A stretch of 64,000 nt of DNA from Theobroma cacao (taxonomy: Eukaryota; Streptophyta; Magnoliopsida; Malvales; Malvaceae). This document shows positions 1 through 11,245 of this stretch, one piece after another; the stretch's first letter is position 1; each line of letters begins with the position of its first letter. The stretch spans positions 10,048,203 through 10,112,202 of the forward strand of contig NC_030859.1 of assembly GCF_000208745.1 (NCBI RefSeq). The letters are read 5' to 3'. A program made the position numbers and the translations under genes. The notes beneath the pieces were generated by a model. The model made no database searches. It was not told the origin of the DNA and saw only the letters and a program-made list of their open reading frames with translations.

Positions 1-596
1 TGGCATCATGTCATTGGCCCGTTTTTAAAACTTTAAAAATTTTAATCCTTTTTATCTCCACCACACAATTAGTCAATGGTCAAAATGAGGATAAAGGAAG
101 ACCATGTGCTAGAAAAATATCCTGGTAGTGGAAAATTACAATTTTACCCCTGGGGTGGTAAAATTATCATTTTACCCTTTTACTCTAAATTATATCGAAA
201 TTAAAATTTTTCACTTCTAAACCTCAAATCTTACTCCAATGAGTCAAATTATACTCCAATAAGTCAAATGGGGCCAAAAAAAAAATCTTTTCTAAAATTC
301 CCATTTTGTCCTCAGGTGGTAAATGACCATTTTACCCCTAGATAGCGAAAATTTCGGTTTGACTCCAAATTGATCTTCGAACTCCGAATCACCATATTAA
401 ACCATTCTGGGACTTTAAAATTCTTAATTTCATCGTAAATTCTCTATTTGATCTAGTTCGAGGCTTAAATCAACTTTATTGTACCTCTAGGTACAATACC
501 GACTTTTGTAAATTTTTCGGGACTCTCCTAGCATGCAAACATGCTATCCATCACATGTATGTCATGATAAATATTTTTATAGAGTCGGGCTTGTCA
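1..596 (-). mobile_element. Partial LTR of Gypsy family A, cut by window edge
   Basis: This is antisense to the family A LTRs found further right and matches the beginning of those LTRs, for example the stretch just inside 35117. Read on the minus strand the LTR starts at 596 with TGACAAGCCCGACTC, close to the TGTAAAGCCCGACC start of the better preserved copies. The remainder lies left of the window. Directly beyond 596 the sequence switches to family B LTR, so this copy is inserted in a family B LTR; the target duplication cannot be tested because the other end is not in view. Confidence 0.75.
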
Positions 597-946
597 TCTT
601 CTCCCCCACTTGGATCAACCATATAATCCTTATTCTTGATTAACTTCGACATCAGGCTAAATATTAATATTTTAATATTATTTCATTAATAAAATATTAT
701 TTTATTCTAAAAATTTTATCTTGTCTCCTTGGTACCCAAAATACCTTATTATGCCTCACTTGACTTCCGAATCGCCTTTTATCTCACAAATTCTCCCCCG
801 ATAAAATTATTATTATTTTCTCACCTGCGAAATATTTTATCCTAAACTACTCCTTTCGTCTTTTATCACTTCTAAACATTTTAATTGACCTCAATTTACA
901 TTCGATCAACTTTATTTATCACCATATCAAAGTATGGGGTATTTCA
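597..946 (-). mobile_element. Family B LTR fragment (start of the LTR)
   Basis: The stretch aligns along its length with 52150-52489, the start of the family B LTR that carries the LINE. Both contain CTTCTCCCCCACTT, a TTAATATT-rich block, a TTGTCTCCTTGG motif and a final TCAAAG-ATG-GGTRTT segment. On the minus strand the LTR would begin at 946, where the expected TGTAACACC has decayed to TGAAATACC. It is interrupted on the left by a family A LTR. No coding content. Confidence 0.65.
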
Positions 947-1846
947 GGTATGATGTGCAAAGTAATAATAAATAGGAAAACATTAGGAAGGAGTGGCCAA
1001 AGAACCTACCAAACAAAGTTATAAAGGATTGCGGAGAATGCAAATAAGTAAAATAAAAACATTAGAATTGAAATGAGAAAATGAAAAGAAAAAGACATGG
1101 AACAAAACGGATAGAGCAATTGCAACAAAGATTAATAAACCAATAAATGTTACTTTACACTCAATTTTTCCTCCTAATGTTCAGTGGATGATAACGTATA
1201 AAGCTATTGTAAAGAATAGCGATATTTTACATAATGAAAAATAAATAAGAAAGAAAAATCATACAAAGAAATCTAAATATATACTATCATTAGGCTTTAA
1301 ATATAAACTTATAGGATTAGTAATAATAATATAACAATAAATTTGTAAAATAATTATATCAAAAATAAATTATCAATGTGTATGAAGTGCTAAAAATAAA
1401 TTCTAAACTTTCAAGTACCATAAAACAGCAAAGTATTTTTTGTGATTGTTTGACAATGTGTTTTTTTTTTTTATTTTGAATTTGTTCGGGAAATGAATGT
1501 TTAATTTTCATCTATGATCCAAATAGCTATAAGAAATATCGTTCAAGTTGTCAAGAGAAAAAAAGACCAACTAATAAAACATCAAATGAAGTAAACCAAA
1601 ATTGAGCCAAATCAATATGTAAACTTCATATCTACATTCATTATTTGTCATAGAAAACTTCAATGGCATAAAAGGACAATATGATAATAGAAACAAAACA
1701 CAATAATTTTATATCATTTAAACAAAAACTTAAATAGAAAGTACAATAAAAAACAAATTTGAATTTTGATGCAATAATAGTCAGATTTAATAATAGTTAA
1801 TATCAAATGAACTGAATTAATAACAAAACTAAAAAGGATAAACAAT
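947..1846. other. AT-rich intergenic DNA, no gene seen
   Basis: The region is AT-rich with frequent A and T runs. I found no long open frame, RNA gene or recognisable transposon end in it. Its left edge abuts the family B LTR and its right edge the CACTA-like fragment. Confidence 0.6.
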
Positions 1847-2200
1847 CACTACACAAAAAACAGATTTTTTCCAACGAAAAAAATTCTGTTGAAAATTTCT
1901 AACAGAAATTTATTTTGACTTTTTTCAATAGATTTTCAACAGATTTCCAATGTGGAATATTTTTGTTGGAAATCCATTAGAGATTTTTTTAGTGCAAAAA
2001 AAAATTTACTCCCATCAAATTTTTGGTTGGAATTTTCGACGAATTTCCATTGGAATTTTCCAACGAAAAATTATCCATTGGAAATTAGTCAGAAAGTTTA
2101 AGACTTCAAAAAAATTTAAAGCCTGCTAAAGTTTCCAATGTGGAAAAAGCTATTACCAACGTAATATTCTGTTGAAATATTTTGTCGGTAATACTATTTT
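1847..2200. mobile_element. CACTA-like DNA transposon fragment
   Basis: It begins CACTACACAAAAAACAGA, which matches the CACTA terminus type of plant En/Spm elements. It then shows clustered short subterminal motifs in both orientations: CCAACG, TTGGAAATT, TTCCATTGGAA, ACCAACG and TGTCGGTAA. A possible inward-facing end (TTTTTTTAGTG) lies at 1984-1994, but the 3-bp flanks (AAT and CAA) do not match. It is therefore either a very short derivative plus flanking remnant or one end of a larger lost element. No transposase is present. Confidence 0.5.
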
Positions 2201-3090
2201 TAAAATTTTTTTATATAGAAGATTAATAAAATTTATTAAATTTTATTAATCCTTTATAAAAAATATATTAATAAAAGTAAATATATACACATTGAAGTTT
2301 ATAATATTAAAATTTTAAATATGTTTTACTTTTCAATTTTTTTTTATATTTTTGAAAACTTTATTGAATCATAAATTACAAATTAATAGTTCCAAATTCA
2401 TTAATTTTATAAAATTAAAAAAGTTTATAAAAAGAACATAATATATTTTTTAATTTTATAAAAATAGATGATAAGATCTAATAATAAATTAAACAAAAAA
2501 TAATAATACTTTATGTACGTACTAATTTTAGTTAATATAAATTAAAAAGACAGATATATAATAAACTTATTAATATAATATATTTAAAATATATTAGTTT
2601 ATTTTATGCATGTATACAAATTAGAATCATAGCTATGGAATATATATAAATCTATATTATATATAAAAAAAATATAACCTATTGTATTAATATGAAATTA
2701 CAAGTTATATACTTTAAATGATATAACTTTATAAGTTAATATATATATATGTATGAATATGAAATATTAAATATCCTACATATATATATATATTAATATG
2801 TTTTAATTATTACACTTATGTTTTATATGTAAGCTTATAGCAAATTTTATTTATATGATTACAGTTATTAACTTTATTAGTTATTACTTTAGTTTTTGTA
2901 AACTTATATTTACAATTAGTTATACAAACTTTGTAATATATATAACATTATAACATATAATTTGTGTCATTAATATATGTACAATAAATTAAGTAATATA
3001 ATATTATGTTTTACATTGATTAAATTCATATGAGATCATTTTAATATTACTTTAAATACTTCATCGTTTACGTTTAGTTTATATTATAAT
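2201..3090. repeat. AT-rich DNA holding copy 1 of a diverged direct repeat (about 2480-3010)
   Basis: No gene is visible. From about 2480 to 3010 the sequence shares an ordered series of blocks with 5895-6430, including AAATTACAAGTTATATA, TTAAATGATA, AATATCYTACATAT, TTATTAGTTAT and the TGTCATTAAT region, with indels between them. The two copies lie directly on either side of the solo LTR 3091-5823. A palindromic segment (AATAAAATTTATTAAATTTTATT-type) occurs near 2222-2252. Confidence 0.5.
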
Positions 3091-5823
3091 TGTCAAACCC
3101 TGCTTTGTAAAATAATTATAATGTCATTCACATGCTCGATAGAATGTTTGTATATTTAAGAAGTTCAAGAAATCGTTAAAAGATAATATTGCCACCAATG
3201 GTACCATTGAGTCGATTAAGCCTCGAACTAGTTCAAATAGGAATTTTAAGGTGAAATTAAGAATTTCACAGTTCAGGGATGACTCAAAATGGTAATTCGG
3301 AGTTTGAAGATCAATTCGAAGTCAAACCGAAATTTTCACTATCTAGGGGCAAAATCGTAATTTTTCCACCCGCAGACAAAATTTGAGATTTTGAGAGAAT
3401 TTAGATCACATTTGACAAATTGGAGAATGGTATGAGTATAAGGGATGAAAAATATGTCTATGGGTAATTTTTCAGTTTTTGGGATAAAAATGTAATTTTT
3501 CACTTTATAGGGGCAAAAGTGTAATTTTTAAAAATTTGCTCCACTAAAACTTTGAAAAAGTCTAGAAATTTCATGGAAGACATGGATAAGTGAAGAGGAT
3601 TGAGTGGTAGAAAAAGAAAGTCAAAAAGATGGCTAGAAAAAAATAAAATAATAAAATATTCAAAAGGTAAATAAAATAATAATATTTTATTAAGCCTATT
3701 AAAAGGCTTGAAAATTCCAGAATTCTTCATTGGGAGGGTCAGCCAAAACCAGCAGGAGAGAGAGAGAAATAAGAACAAACCCTAGAGTGAGAAAATTCAA
3801 AGAAAAAGTGTGATTTTTCAAGGAATCAAGTGTTTAAAGGTATGATTTTTCAAGCTTAGCTTAAGATTTATCATTTCCATGCATTTCTCCTTATTTTCCA
3901 TGGTTAAATTATGTGTTTTGATGATGGATTCAAATCTGATCATATGGGTTTAGAGAGAGAAAGTTGTTAGATTAATTTGATTTTGAACTATGTTAGTGTT
4001 TAGTGTTAGTTTAGCATGTTTATGAGTAAAACAACAAGAAAAATATTCATTTTCTCCATGAATTTCTCTAGGCCGAATCTAGCCAATGGTGTGTGAGGAT
4101 GAGGTTGACTTTATTTTAAGAGAATTAGATGGAAAAATGATGAATTATGAGGTTGGAAATTAAATGGGAATTTTTGGTGCAAAAAAATTGAAATTTTTAC
4201 CCACTAGGGGTAAAAGCGTAATTTGTGATCCGAACTGATAAATTGGACCACATTCATAGTCATTGAGGTATTGTGGATATAATTGGATAATTGAAATTGA
4301 AATGGATGGAATTGGAGTTGAATTGGAGATTTTAGAAATTTACACCGTGTATAGGCGAGTTAGGTCGGACACTGTGATTAAGCGATTGTCCAAACATTTC
4401 ACACCCTATCTAGTGCATACGCATGGATAAGAGCCTGAAATAATATATATTGATTTGACACAAATTATTGAATTTTTTGTGTCATGTATTGTGGATAGGT
4501 GGTGAGCTATCTGATACGGGTAAAAGACTACACCCGAGGACCGAGAATAGGAGTATATCTACTCCTAGTACAGTGAGTAAACTTACTATCGTCTTAATTA
4601 TCTAGAGTAGATTTATTTAATTGTGTGATTTTATGGAAAAATGGTTTAATTGGAAAATTATTGTGTTTTATGGGAAAATGAGATTTTATAAAATAATTTT
4701 ATAAAATTTTTGAAAATTTAATAATGATTTCAAAAATAGAGTAATTGGAGACCTATACTATGATTGTGTTGTTTATCCATGATTTTACATTAAATGGCTT
4801 ATGATAAATGTGGGTATGACTGGTTATTTTTATGATTTAAAGAATATGTGAACTGCTTTGATTTGCCTTGAATGTGTTAAGTGAGCCATGTCATACTATT
4901 GTGATTTTATTGGTTGGTGGATTATAAAGTGGGCACTGCAGTGACGGGGGTTCCGTGGGCCAGCCTAATTAGAGGGGCACGGTTCCCAATTATTGAGCTT
5001 ACCTCGATTGGAGAGGCGCGTAGGATAACTCCCGAGGTAGGATTTGAGTACACTTCACGCTGGCCACCACGTGAAACTGGGACTCAGCCAACGCCAAGGA
5101 ACGGCTGTGTTGTCAGAGGTGAAATGTGTTTGTGTGTGTGACAATAAACAGCCTTGGCGGTCTCAGTAAGATGCCTTCGCGGGGTATCCCCGAGAATGGA
5201 TTTTTGGCAAGGGCCAAGTTTTTGAAAAGTACATAAGCCATGTTGAGTAATTGGATGAAATCCAATTATTTATATGGGTTAGGATGAATTATTTTAATTG
5301 TCTCCTATTACTCGGCTTTAGATTATTTTGATGATATCTGTCTACTCACTGGGATTTTATAATCTCACCCCTTCTTCCTATACATTTTTCAGGCTCAGAA
5401 TAGGCAGTAGACTGTCAATTGCATCGAGAAGTAAATTTCGGAATTGCATCCTAGAAAGCAAGGTTATAGACTTAAACCTTCTCAGTTATTTGGGAGCTCA
5501 CGTGTCATTGTAATTTAAATTGCATACTCCAGTTTTCTATATTACAGTATGTATAAATTTATTTTGTTTACATGTGTAGAAAATTAATTTTTGATGTTTC
5601 AAAAAAAAAAAAATATATATATATATATATTGTTTTACATTAAAATAGATTATTTTAATTAATATTTTTATTTTATTTTATTAAAAACAAAAAGAAAAAG
5701 AGAGAGGAATGAAAAAACTGGTACAAAAGCCTTGCGAGGTCTCGAAAGGTATTCGGGAAAAGAATGTCTGTCGAGGCTTCACGATGGTTATCACGAGCTC
5801 GATGGGAGTTCCGGGTCATGACA
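3091..5823 (+). mobile_element. Solo LTR, Gypsy family A, target duplication ATAAT
   Basis: The LTR starts TGTCAAACCCTGC and ends GGTCATGACA, the termini of this family, and is about 2.73 kb long. It is flanked by ATAAT at 3086-3090 and ATAAT at 5824-5828. No primer site, polypurine tract or coding sequence adjoins it, so it is a solo LTR produced by recombination between two LTRs. It carries the family's GC-rich block around 4920-5220 with the CGCCAAGG...CCTTGGCG inverted repeat, and the AAACCCTAG motif at 3777-3785. Short open frames inside it are not genes. Confidence 0.9.
5601..5631. repeat. Poly-A/TA microsatellite inside the solo LTR
   Basis: A run of 13 A is followed by about ten TA units, near the 3' part of the LTR 3091-5823. 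Confidence 0.9.
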
Positions 5824-6766
5824 ATAATTTTAATAATTGAAATCACGAGTGCTATTTGTAAATATATATATAACACCATATAAGGTATACACAAATAATA
5901 ATACTTGATGTATATTAATATTAGTTAACATAAATTTAGAAGAATTGATTGTAAGCTTAATTAATAATATATACTTAAAATATATTAATTTATTATATGT
6001 ACATATAAAAATCATAGTCATAGCAATTTAATATTAACTATATATTTGTTTATTTATAAATCTATATTAATATGAAATTACAAGTTATATATTTTAAATG
6101 ATAGAACTTGTATGTTAATATTAATAAATGATAGTAAATATCTTACATATTAATATGTTATAATTATTACACCTTAGTAATGTTTCGTAATATAAAATGT
6201 TATGAATATATATATATATATATATATTTGTATAAATATTATATATATACATATATTTAATTTATGCATAAACATTACTATAACTTATAATAAATTTTAT
6301 TATTTATATGATAATATTGAATAACTTTATTAGTTATAACCTTATTTTTATAATATATTGTTTATAATTAGTTTTTATTTATACAAAATTTGTATAAAAT
6401 ATTATAATATATAAATTATGTCATTAATTTTGTATATATATATATATATATATATATAAGGAATACATATAAATATACACTGTATAAAATTAAAATATTA
6501 CTTATACTTATTATAAATAAGTAATTAATATTTTACAAAGTAATAAATTTTAGTTAGTAATTGATAAACAACATATTATAATTAAATAACAAAACAATAT
6601 TGATTTAGTTTAATATAAATATATTAAAGTTCTAATATTATTAACAATTATTCATTTATTAATAAAATTTAAAATATTTAAATTTTTGTTGCTATAAATA
6701 CTTAAACCTGTGTCTAGATGAAAAATAAACTAAACTTGAATAAGTTTACCACCCATTCAAAAAATT
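5824..6766. repeat. AT-rich DNA holding copy 2 of the diverged direct repeat (about 5895-6430)
   Basis: No gene is visible. The 5895-6430 part is the second copy of the repeat at 2480-3010. Two pure TA microsatellites interrupt it, at about 6206-6227 and 6433-6458, which the first copy lacks or has in shorter form. The rest is AT-rich single-copy-looking DNA. Confidence 0.55.
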
Positions 6767-6767
6767 A

Positions 6768-7175
6768 GTGGAGGGTGCTCTGCTTGGACAATATGCTAAA
6801 GAATAGATGTAAAAATTGATTTTAAATGATAAGATAAAGATAAATATAACAAAACTTTTCAATGAGTTAATAATAAACTATGATGTTGGTTCCTAAATCT
6901 GCTATATGCTGTGGATTATTTTACCTAATAAATCTAATTTCTCCAATCTAGAGATTCTAATTTAAAACATTTATGGTAAAATATGTTTAAATTTTAATCA
7001 TTGAAACATCCTTTTGGATATGTCTAAAGGAAAACATTGTTATTTTATTATTATGTTTTGAAGCTTTGGTCATCAATCATTGGCACCTGGCAACCAACCA
7101 TCGTAATTAAAGGTGACCCAAACTAAATAATGCTTTCCTCGTGCCACATTATGCTTTTCTTTTTGACTATCAAGC
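6768..7175. repeat. Direct repeat R, copy 1
   Basis: About 400 bp matches 30266-30675 in the same orientation with scattered substitutions. Shared landmarks in order are GTGGAGGGTGCT, GATTTTAAATGATAAGATAA, ATGATGTTGGTTCCTAAATC, TTTTGGATATGTCTA and CTCGTGCCACATTATGCTTT. Similarity stops at both ends within a few bases. There is no open frame and no LTR, TIR or poly-A signature. Its function is unknown; a duplicated noncoding or promoter-like segment is one possibility. Confidence 0.8.
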
Positions 7176-7273
7176 TTTTCCTCTTATTTATTGGCTTTTG
7201 TCCAAAATAACAACAACCCAAAGATGTGACTAGTATTTTACTTGCAGCAAAATATCTAAAATAATATATTATG

Positions 7274-8348
7274 TGTAACGACCCATTCCTTGATCGCTAC
7301 CGGTGTCCGAGACTTACGAGGAGAACCTGTCAAGTTCTAAACAAGCTTTATTAGAAACTCTTGTTACTACGTTATATTGATTCCACCGATATATGAAATT
7401 GCTTTGAACCGTATAACTCTTTGTAATATGATTTGAACAAAAGTCGTTATAAATCGACTTAACTTTTATTCCTCATAATTGTAAAAATACATCAAGGTTT
7501 ATAATCTCTAAATGTAAATTTGCATTAACACTATTTACAAACAAATTATGCTATGAACAACTCGATCTCAAGTAGCGGAGAGACTCAGAATAAGGTGTAT
7601 AAGATGCCTTGACCAATCCGCGGTGGATAGTATGTGCTGATGAATGCACACTACGTCGATCACTATCTGTAAAAAGGGAGATAAAGGGGGTGAGTCTCAC
7701 AGACTTAGTGATTATCGACTCCATGAGTAGGGCGTAGATGGGAAACAAGCTTAAGGTAGAACTTTTTGAAAAGTAAAACCAGAGTATAAAACGATAACCT
7801 TGTAAAACCAAATAACAAAAAAGGTGTTTGTGCCTTGTAAAAATAATTCCATAAAAATCATAGTGCAATACTTTCCTTGGCAAACAATGCCGAAATCAAA
7901 GCATAGTAAAATAGACTTCAATCATCAAAATCATTTATTTCCTTCATAAATACAATGGTTGTATAAAAACACCCACGCTCCCAAACCATGTGGCATGTAA
8001 AAATAATCGAATACATCCACATACATTAATTCATGATCAACATATAAAGCACTGAAAGCTTTCAATTAAATAGGGGAGCTACGAGAAAACAATATCTCTC
8101 CACCATGCGAAAAAGTACTAGTCTAAAAACTCTCAAGGCTCTCGAGTAGGTAATCATAGATAATCATCCCGTGGACCCTCTTCCACATAATAATAATTCG
8201 GGAGGCCCCCCTCTACCGGATTTCCATAGCCATGGCAGTCTCGACGATGTTGGCCGACATCGAAGAAATCATGTGGTCGCAACCACGTATATCAATTCGT
8301 GGCCTTCCACATGTAACAACTCGTGGCCTTGCCACGTATAATCACAGA
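7274..8348 (-). mobile_element. Family B LTR fragment (terminal part), truncated by Sirevirus
   Basis: On the plus strand it begins TGTAACGACCCATTCC, equivalent to TGTCACAGCTCAAATC at 42174, and follows the order of the family B LTR at 42174-43250. Shared features are a GATCACTATCTG motif, a GGGGGTGAGTCTCACAG motif, AGGCTCTCGAGTAGG, and repeated CGTGGCC/CCACGT units. It stops at 8348, where the Sirevirus LTR starts. The remaining two thirds of this LTR were not found to the right. Short open frames here are not genes. Confidence 0.75.
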
Positions 8349-9421
8349 TGTTGGCTCCATTAGTTTTTAATGATAATAAAACATTTTCATTCATTTGTGT
8401 CTAATATCTTTACTTGAGTGTGCAGGAAAATTAATATATGAAATTAATCATTTAACTCCTAAAAGAGTATATAAAAAGAAAAAGAGGAATAAAAATGACA
8501 AGATGTAACTATCTAACAAGGAGGAAGCCTATTGATGAAACAAGGAAGAATATTGGTTGATTAAGTTTCAAATTGGAGGAATGGCGGGCTGAAGAGTTTG
8601 AGAAACAGAATCAACTTAGTCGACCAAGTCAGTCGACTAACTGCTCTCTGCTAGAATCTGCAACCAGAAACAGAACCAACTTAGTCGACCAAGTCAGTCG
8701 ACTAAGAGCTCTCTATCTGCAATTTGAACCAGAGCTCTACAAGACTGATTAACGGCAAGAACTCATCCTCAACTGTTTCAAATGGCCATAAACTGTCAAA
8801 TTGCCATCAGAGTTGCATCTTCAAGTATAAAAGAGTATTCCAACAATTAGAAACAAGTTTTTAAGAAGCCTTGAAAGAGATTTGAGCTATAGAAAGTTGA
8901 AAAACCAGAAAAGCTTCACCAGACTTGTCTGCACTTAAACGCCTACTCCGTGTATTTGTAATTAGCACTGAATCTTGTACCACTCATATCAACCAGTGAT
9001 CATAGGTACTTTCTTTTATTACTTCTTTTGTATTCTTAGAGTAGTGAGTCACTCTAAGGGGTTGTTCAAACTTGGGATAGCTTGATTATTGAAGGTTGTG
9101 GTTGAGCCTTGGAAAACCACTTTGGGTTTTAGTTAAGCCCGTGAAAAACTAGTATAAAAGGTTTTGGCTGAGCCTAGTAAAAGCCATTGTAAAGCTTGGT
9201 GAAAGCTTGTGAATTTCATCGGTGTTTAGTGAATTTGTGGGAAAATCCTTGGTTGGATAATCAAGGTAGTGGATGTGGGTCTTGGACCGAACCACTCTAA
9301 ATTGCTGTGCATCTTATACTTTATTTTTATTTTCTTAAGCTTTGGAAATTAGTTTTCATCATTGTTAAGAGCCAAATTATACTATTCACCCCCCCTCTAG
9401 CACATATTATCGGGACCAACA
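8349..9421 (+). mobile_element. 5' LTR of a Ty1/Copia Sirevirus
   Basis: The LTR begins TGTTGGCTCC and ends GGGACCAACA, and a primer-binding site follows at once. Its length (about 1.07 kb) fits Sireviruses. It contains a duplicated unit at 8606-8640 and 8671-8705 in which TTAGTCGACC and GTCGACTAA face each other. A TATAAAAG box lies at 8826-8833. It interrupts a family B LTR; the partner 3' LTR is not in the window, so the target duplication cannot be checked. Confidence 0.85.
8826..8833 (+). promoter_or_regulatory. Probable TATA box of the Sirevirus LTR
   Basis: TATAAAAG stands about 590 bp before the LTR end, in a region otherwise free of such a motif. It would place the start of R some 30 bp downstream. 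Assignment rests on motif and position only. Confidence 0.4.
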
Positions 9422-9423
9422 AT

Positions 9424-9435
9424 TGGTATCAGAGC
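9424..9435 (+). other. Primer-binding site, initiator tRNA-Met
   Basis: TGGTATCAGAGC starts two bases after the 5' LTR end and is complementary to the 3' end of plant initiator tRNA-Met, the usual primer of plant Copia elements. Confidence 0.85.
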
Positions 9436-9479
9436 TTGTTCCTTGTTATTAAGGCTTAACATCCTTAGGGATGATCCAT

Positions 9480-11106
9480 ATGGCTCTCCAAAAATCAGTA
9501 GTGGCTAAGGGACAATAAACAAACAGACCACCTCTGTTTGATGGCTCTAATTACCTTTATTAGAGCACAAGAATGTCAATCTATATTAGAGCTATAGATT
9601 ATGAAATGTGGGATATCATAACTGATGGACCCTTTATGCCATCAACCGTGAATGTAATGACAAATGAGTTAATGCCCAAGCCAAGGTCTGAATGGACTGA
9701 GGTTGAAACTAAGAAAGTTCAAATAAATTTTAAGGCCATCAACACATTGCATTGTGCATTAACCCTAACTGAATTTAACAAAGTCTTAAGCTGTACAACA
9801 GCTAAGCAAGTGTGGAAAAACCTTAGAATAATTCATGAAGGGACTTCTCAGGAAAAAGAGTCCAAAATTGCTCTGCTAATACATAATTATGAAATGTTCA
9901 AAATAGAGCCTGGTGAAGACATCACCAGCATGTTTGATAGGTTTACAAACATCACAAATAAATTAAGTCAGCTAGGCAAGCCTATTCCTGAACATGAATT
10001 AGTAAAAAGACTGCTTAGGAGTCCACCAAAAAATTGAAAGCCTAAAGTGACTGCCATTAGAGAGGTTAAAGATTTGAACATCATCACACTTGATGGGATT
10101 TGTGATTCTCTTCTCACTCATGAGCTGAAGCTTAAGGAAGAAGAAGAAGAAGACAGAAGGGAAGCAAAAGAAAAGAAAAAGAGTATTGCACTTAAAGCCA
10201 GCATCCTTGAAGAAGAGCTGGAAGAGCTTTCCTGTGATGATGATGAAGAATTAGCTCTGGTTGCAAGAAAATTCAGAAAGCTAATGAGTAGAAGTAACCG
10301 AAGGCTAGCTATAAGAGGTTTTAAGAAAGACCAAGGTGCCTCATGGAAAAACAGAAACAAAATTGACTCCAACAAAAAGGAAGAGCTCATTTGCTACGAG
10401 TGCAAGAAACCTGGTCACTTCAAGTCTGAGTGTCCATTACTGAAAGATGAAACTCCCAAGAGAAATAAGAAATCCAAGAAGGCAATGGTGGCTACTGCAT
10501 GGTCGGATAGTGACACTTCAAGCTTTGAAACTGATGATGAAAAATCTGAGGAAAGAGCTAACATCTGTTTAATGGCACAAGAGGATGAAACAGAGGTATT
10601 TTCATCCCCCTGCATTAATTCTTATGATGATTTACAAGATGAGTGTGAGTGCCTTTATGATGAATTTGAAAAACTTTTTTCAAAATACAAATTATTAAAG
10701 AAAAAGGCTGCATCAGTTGAAAATGATTTGGAACAAATCAAACAAGAATTTACTTTTGTTTTTGAGCAAAGAAATATTTTGCAAGTTGAGTTAGAACACT
10801 CAAAAACAAACTTTGAGGTTTTAAAACAAGAGCTGAAAAATCAGTCTGAAGCTTTGCAAATAATTCTTGATAAAAACACAACTCTTAAATGTTAAAAAAA
10901 TGAATCTTCAAAAAAAGATGTATACCACAATAAAAATTCAGCTAAAGCATTACCTAGATGTTATAATTGTGGTAAACATGGTCATTTATCATATGACTGT
11001 TTTAAGAAAAGAAGAGTGCAAAAAGTGAAGAAAATCTGGGTTCCTAAGGGATCTTTTGTTGCAACAAACACTCAAGGACCCATCAAAGTATGGGTACCTA
11101 TAAAGA
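9480..11106 (+). pseudogene. Sirevirus gag (decayed)
   Basis: The reading frame most likely began at ATG 9480 (MALQKS...), because the conserved FDGSNYLYW-type motif lies between there and the first long open stretch at 9573. In-frame stops interrupt it at 9516 (TAA), 9561 (TAG where Trp is expected), 10035 (TGA where Trp is expected) and 10892 (TAA). Seen in order are the capsid-like gag region (9573-10150), a Lys/Glu-rich segment (10120-10250), a CX2CX4HX4C zinc knuckle at 10392-10433, an acidic region, a coiled-coil-like Glu/Lys segment (10630-10890), and a second zinc knuckle, CYNCGKHGHLSYDC, at 10959-11000. The two-knuckle, coiled-coil gag is Sirevirus-like. It would form the particle coat and bind element RNA. 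Confidence 0.85.
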
Positions 11107-11245
11107 AAAATTGAAATTCTGTTTTGTAGGTTGAGCTGGACTTAAAGGAGATATGTTCAAGAGCTCAACTCAAAAAGAAACAGCCTTGGTACTTGGACAG
11201 TGGCTGTTCACGGCACATGATAGGACATGAAATGCTGTTTGCTCA
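11107..11245 (+). pseudogene. Sirevirus protease start, truncated by chromovirus insertion
   Basis: After a TGA and a TAG, the frame gives WYLDSGCSRHM near 11187-11220, the catalytic D-S-G motif of Copia retropepsin. The next codons end at 11245, where a family A LTR starts. The rest of protease, integrase, RT and RNase H is absent here and does not resume after 30005, so the element is a 5' remnant. Confidence 0.85.

Noticed and set aside
4914..5141. Small frames within family A LTRs (also 13080-13322, 20894-21142, 28795-29127, 32920-33315, 60454-60663)
   Set aside because: They come from the GC-rich noncoding LTR block, are not conserved as protein between copies, and have no start context or domain.
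9424..9435. tRNA-Met gene candidates at the primer sites (also 14213 and 22023)
   Set aside because: Only the 3'-end complement is present; there is no cloverleaf around it.
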